From Thalassobius sp034670005 (GTDB lineage Bacteria > Pseudomonadota > Alphaproteobacteria > Rhodobacterales > Rhodobacteraceae), in NCBI RefSeq assembly GCF_034670005.1, contig NZ_JAXMOH010000001.1, positions 62,001-126,000 on the forward strand: DNA of 64,000 bases, written 5' to 3'. Position numbers and translations under genes: made by a program. Below, piece after piece: positions 61,141 through 64,000 of the stretch. Under the pieces are notes generated by a model that saw only the letters and a list, made by a program, of their open reading frames with translations, was not told the origin of the DNA and ran no database searches. Each line of letters starts with the position of its first letter. Within the stretch, counting starts at the first letter, position 1.

Positions 61141-61527
61141 TCAGATTGCCTCGACGGCCTTGGCCAGCAGGTCGCGCACCTGCCCGGCAACATCGGTCAA
61201 CGCGTCGTTATCGATCGCCTGCATCGACGCCACCGGGTCGATCGCGCTGACCTCGACCCCACCATCCACTTCTCGCAGGATCACATTGCAGGGCAACATC
61301 GCGCCGACGCGTGGCTCCATGCTGATGGCTTCAAAGGCCATCTTGGGATTGCAGGCGCCAAGAATCCGGTACGGGCGCATCTCCGCATCCAGCTTCTTCT
61401 TCATGGTGGCTTGCACGTCGATCTCGGTCAGGACGCCAAAGCCGCTATCGGCCAACGCCGCACGGGTGCGGGCATCAATGTCCTCGAACGATTCTCCCTT
61501 GAAGGTTCGGTTGATCGTATAGGTCAC
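61141..61527 (-). CDS. DUF302 protein
   Basis: A 128-residue DUF302 protein: FEDIDARTRAALADSGFGVLTEIDVQATMKKKL, then YRILGACNPKMAFEAI and the conserved PCNVILRE. Members may bind small molecules or haem. No signal peptide is visible, so it is probably cytoplasmic. Confidence 0.9.
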   Translation of the reverse strand: MTYTINRTFKGESFEDIDARTRAALADSGFGVLTEIDVQATMKKKLDAEMRPYRILGACNPKMAFEAISMEPRVGAMLPCNVILREVDGGVEVSAIDPVASMQAIDNDALTDVAGQVRDLLAKAVEAI

Positions 61528-61998
61528 GGCAATTTCCTTTCAGATGAAACAGTTGGCAACGCCGTCCGGATGGCGTTGCAGGGATAGCGTACAGGGATAG
61601 CATCGCAGATAGAACCGGCGATCCGGCCGCCGCCTTCTCAAAAAAGATTGATATCCCAAACATCAGCACGCAGTGTGAGGCAGATCAATGCACTCACCTG
61701 ACTATTGGCTTTGCCAAATGCAGGGCGGCGCATATCGAGTTGGGTTTGGAATGGTGTTTGGCCCGGTTTTCATGATCCTGATTAGGATTGTCGCTGGCAC
61801 TAACTATGGCCTGCGCGTGTTCGGCGGCCGGTCATGGGTGGCAGCGGAATATCTGCAAATGACCGTGCACAGGCGCGACCTAAGGAATATTTTGCAGGGG
61901 TGAAATCCCCAAGGAATTTGGAGAACGCAAGAGACTGCTGGTTGACTGATCCGTGTCTTCAACCAGCCTAAAAGGCGATCGCTGCCAGATATTGAAAT
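61528..61998. other. Gene-poor gap, 471 bases
   Basis: No convincing gene. A 71-codon frame at 61688-61903 contains GFGMVFGPVFMILIRIVAG, which recalls the small SHOCT-type membrane proteins, but it has no good ribosome site and may be a relic. The rest shows nothing recognisable. Confidence 0.5.
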
Positions 61999-62001
61999 GT
62001 G

Positions 62002-63270
62002 ATGCACAGATTTTATCATATTATCTCAAGAACATGGGACCGGCTGCGCAGCAGTTTCTGGTTCCTGCCCTCGATCATGGCAATCTGCGCCATGACAGCG
62101 GCCATCGTTCTTATTCTGCTGGACTCACTAGAGGCGTCACAGCTTGGATGGATCTCCGAATGGCCCTATGCTTTCGGCCCGGAGAGCGCACGCGCGATCC
62201 TGTCGGCCATCGCCGGGTCCATGATTACGGTCGCGGGCGTCACATTTTCGATGACAATGCTCACCCTTCAGCTTGCCTCGTCACAGTTCGGCCCCCGAAT
62301 GCTGCGTGATTTCATGCGCGACCGCGGCAACCAGATCGTGCTTGGCACATTCCTGTCCACCTTCGTTTACTGCCTGCTGGTGCTGGCCTCCGTTCGTGGA
62401 AGCGGCAGTTTCTCCTTCGTTCCTCTGATCGCTGTAACCTTCGGCATGATCCTGGCGGTCGCAAGCCTGGCGACGCTGATCTACTTCATTCACCACATCG
62501 CCAGCTCGATCCGGATCGAGACCATTCTGGCCAAACTCACGGCAGAGGCCTGCAAGACCGTTGAACGGTGTTTCCCGGAACATAGAGATCCCTCTGCGCC
62601 GCGTCCCGAACAAGCAATGGCCGAGGCCCCGCCGCAAAATTTTGATGACGACAGCCGGTCCGTGGTTTCATCGGACAGCGGCTACATACAGTCGGTCGAT
62701 CTGGACGCGCTTCTTCAGATGGCCTGCGAAAATGACCTCGTTATCCGGATAGAGGCCCGGACCGGCAGCTTTGTTTCAAATGGTGGGGCCCTTGTCACCG
62801 CCAATCCCTATGGCCGGGTCTCGGATTCCGTCGCTGAAAACCTCGGCAATGCGTTCTCGCTTGGTCAGGAGCGCACGCCCGAATACGATATCCAATTCTC
62901 TCTCAGGCGGATTGTGGAGATCGCGCAACGGGCCTTGTCGCCGGCGATCAATGACCCGACAACCGCGCTTTATTGCCTGGATCGGCTTGGGGAAGTGCTT
63001 GAGACTTTGGCAGGCCGTCAAATCCCATCAGGCAGGATCGTGGATCAGGACATGAAACTGCGCGTCGTTTTCGATCCAGAGACTCTGGCGGACCTAGCCT
63101 GTTCGGCGTTCGCGGCGATTGCCCGGTACGGACTCAGGGACGATGATCTCGTCGCGCAACTGCTGGATGTCATGGAAAGATGCAGCCGCAGCGCTCCCAC
63201 GCCGGATCGCGAAACGATCATGCGCCTCCACGACGCGATCAAGTTGGAAAGCCCGGCTTCGAGCTTTTAA
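62002..63270 (+). CDS. DUF2254 membrane protein
   Basis: A 422-residue protein from the ATG at 62002 (a GTG lies one codon upstream). Four N-terminal helices (WFLPSIMAICAMTAAIVLILL through SLATLIYFIHHIASSI) are followed by a cytoplasmic domain with SGYIQSVDLDALLQMACEN and ALSPAINDPTTALYCLDRLGEVL, the DUF2254 signature. The role is unknown; the conserved SPAINDP motif suggests a binding site. Confidence 0.9.
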   Translation: MHRFYHIISRTWDRLRSSFWFLPSIMAICAMTAAIVLILLDSLEASQLGWISEWPYAFGPESARAILSAIAGSMITVAGVTFSMTMLTLQLASSQFGPRMLRDFMRDRGNQIVLGTFLSTFVYCLLVLASVRGSGSFSFVPLIAVTFGMILAVASLATLIYFIHHIASSIRIETILAKLTAEACKTVERCFPEHRDPSAPRPEQAMAEAPPQNFDDDSRSVVSSDSGYIQSVDLDALLQMACENDLVIRIEARTGSFVSNGGALVTANPYGRVSDSVAENLGNAFSLGQERTPEYDIQFSLRRIVEIAQRALSPAINDPTTALYCLDRLGEVLETLAGRQIPSGRIVDQDMKLRVVFDPETLADLACSAFAAIARYGLRDDDLVAQLLDVMERCSRSAPTPDRETIMRLHDAIKLESPASSF

Positions 63271-63334
63271 AACCCAACGCAGGCGGCGCGGCCAAGCCGT
63301 TTGTGATTGGCGTATCCAAGCTTGGTCGCTTTTA

Positions 63335-63445
63335 TCACCCGATAAATATGTCCAAAGGAGCGATGACACAGAGCGCGACGGCAATAAGAGTTACGATGAG
63401 CCAGAATCCCTCGCTTATCCGGGCAGCTACTTGTATTGTATTCAC
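63335..63445 (-). CDS. Possible 36-residue single-helix protein
   Basis: A GTG start gives a peptide that begins MNTIQVAARISEGF and continues as one hydrophobic segment LIVTLIAVALCVIAPLDIFIG. GAGG lies about 7 bases before the GTG. It is downstream of the ATP synthase gamma fragment on the same strand. The rest of the 63271-63686 gap shows no gene. Support is weak. Confidence 0.3.
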   Translation of the reverse strand: MNTIQVAARISEGFWLIVTLIAVALCVIAPLDIFIG

Positions 63446-63686
63446 GGTAAATGCCTCGCCGCTACGGTCCTGCAGCAGCCGTCCTTCGCCTTCCCGGCCC
63501 CTCTGCCCGCTCAATTAGCGTCTGCCGATGGGTCTGGCGCAACGACTTCCCCTCGTGGTTCAGGTAGGTCGAGGAGCGCAGCGCGTCTTAGATCGGCTCG
63601 GCGCTGCGATCGTCGCCAACATGCGCTTGCAGAAACAGATCAGTAGCAGACCGCGAAAACGCTGGCGACACCAGTCCCCGTCGGCG

Positions 63687-64000
63687 TCACCTGTCGGCGC
63701 TCACAGTCGCAGCGCCGGTCCCCAGTTCGATGATCTCAGCGGTAATCGCCTCTTGCCGCACCCGGCGCAGCGTCGCCTCGAAAACGACAAGCTCACGCGC
63801 GATCTGGGCGTCTGCGGCCGCCATCGCCTCCATTCTCGCCTCGTTCTCGGCGGCAAAGGCATGGAGCGCCGCCTTGCAGACCAAGGCATGCAGGTAGTCC
63901 CCGCTGAGACTGTTGATCAGCGCATCTGTGGGAAGCTGGGTCAATGGACGTGTCGCCCCGGGCGGCGGCAGGTCCGACAGGTCGATCGGCAACAGAACCT
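63687..64000 (-). CDS. atpG: ATP synthase gamma subunit (second copy, N-ATPase-like), C-terminal fragment
   Basis: The last 104 residues of a gamma subunit whose N-terminus lies beyond the window. SLSGDYLHALVCKAALHAFAAENEARMEAM and the final FEATLRRVRQEAITAEIIELGTGAA match the C-terminal helix of F1 gamma. No atpD follows it. In the usual F1 operon gamma is followed by beta, while in N-ATPase operons gamma is last. The gene thus fits an N-ATPase, distinct from the F0 operon at 46.6-49.2 kb. Confidence 0.75.
   Translation of the reverse strand, partial: VLLPIDLSDLPPPGATRPLTQLPTDALINSLSGDYLHALVCKAALHAFAAENEARMEAMAAADAQIARELVVFEATLRRVRQEAITAEIIELGTGAATVSADR

Noticed and set aside
1..64000. tRNA genes, rRNA genes, CRISPR arrays, transposases and phage genes
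   Set aside because: None was recognised in the intergenic gaps or among the translated proteins.

Overview
The window looks like chromosomal DNA of a marine alphaproteobacterium of the Roseobacter group (Rhodobacterales). Evidence is the GC-rich coding style, the cbb3 oxidase loci ccoNOQP and ccoGHIS beside fnrL and hemN, a split F0 operon atpI-atpB-atpE-atpF'-atpF, an NAD-linked molybdenum formate dehydrogenase operon, malyl-CoA lyase, BluB, and DgcN/DgcA-type D-glutamate genes. Genes are densely packed, with many ATGA or TGATG overlaps and short intergenic gaps. I see no rRNA, tRNA, CRISPR, phage or intact insertion sequence.

Layout. 0-10.5 kb: end of an extradiol dioxygenase, two small membrane proteins, a D-amino-acid transaminase/dgcA/dgcN unit divergent from mcl1, a YtfI/YtfJ-like pair, an Lrp regulator divergent from a LysE exporter plus racemase-like gene, a GyrI-like protein and accA. 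10.5-17.6 kb: a LysR regulator and the fdsGB-fdsA-fdhD-fdsD formate dehydrogenase operon. 17.6-24.5 kb: hemF, an unusual SDR, rsmC, clpS, a HAD hydrolase, an XRE-cupin regulator, a GNAT and a D,D-carboxypeptidase. 24.6-37.9 kb: a microaerobic respiration block (ccoS-ccoI-ccoH-ccoG, ccoP-ccoQ-ccoO-ccoN, a universal stress protein, fnrL, hemN) with four FNR-type boxes. 38-45 kb: a yejABEF-type peptide ABC transporter with an extra small membrane protein inside it. 45-49.2 kb: cytochrome c, prephenate dehydratase and the F0 ATP synthase operon. 49.4-56.2 kb: regulators, an EamA transporter, an Asp-rich small membrane protein, azoreductase, MtfA-like peptidase, a glycosyltransferase and a large membrane protein. 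56.4-61 kb: ffh, three tandem paralogous GNATs, chorismate mutase, rpsP and bluB. 61-64 kb: a looser, accessory-looking region with DUF302, DUF2254 and, at the edge, the end of a second ATP synthase gamma subunit, most likely from an N-ATPase operon.

How the genes work together. The clearest functional block is oxygen-responsive respiration: FnrL boxes sit in front of ccoG, ccoN, the stress protein and fnrL/hemN, tying oxidase synthesis, oxidase copper and haem maturation and anaerobic haem synthesis to one regulator. The formate operon supplies NADH from C1 breakdown and carries its own LysR gene and an LysR-type operator. The dgcN/dgcA/transaminase unit fits a route from D-amino acids through D-glutamate to N-acetyl-L-glutamate. 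No single wholly unknown multi-gene system stands out. The best leads are the operator cluster between dgcN and mcl1, the transaminase-dgcA-dgcN unit itself, the SDR lacking its catalytic lysine, the small membrane protein built into the yej operon, the GNAT triplet beside ffh and rpsP, the Asp-rich small protein, and the likely N-ATPase at the right edge.
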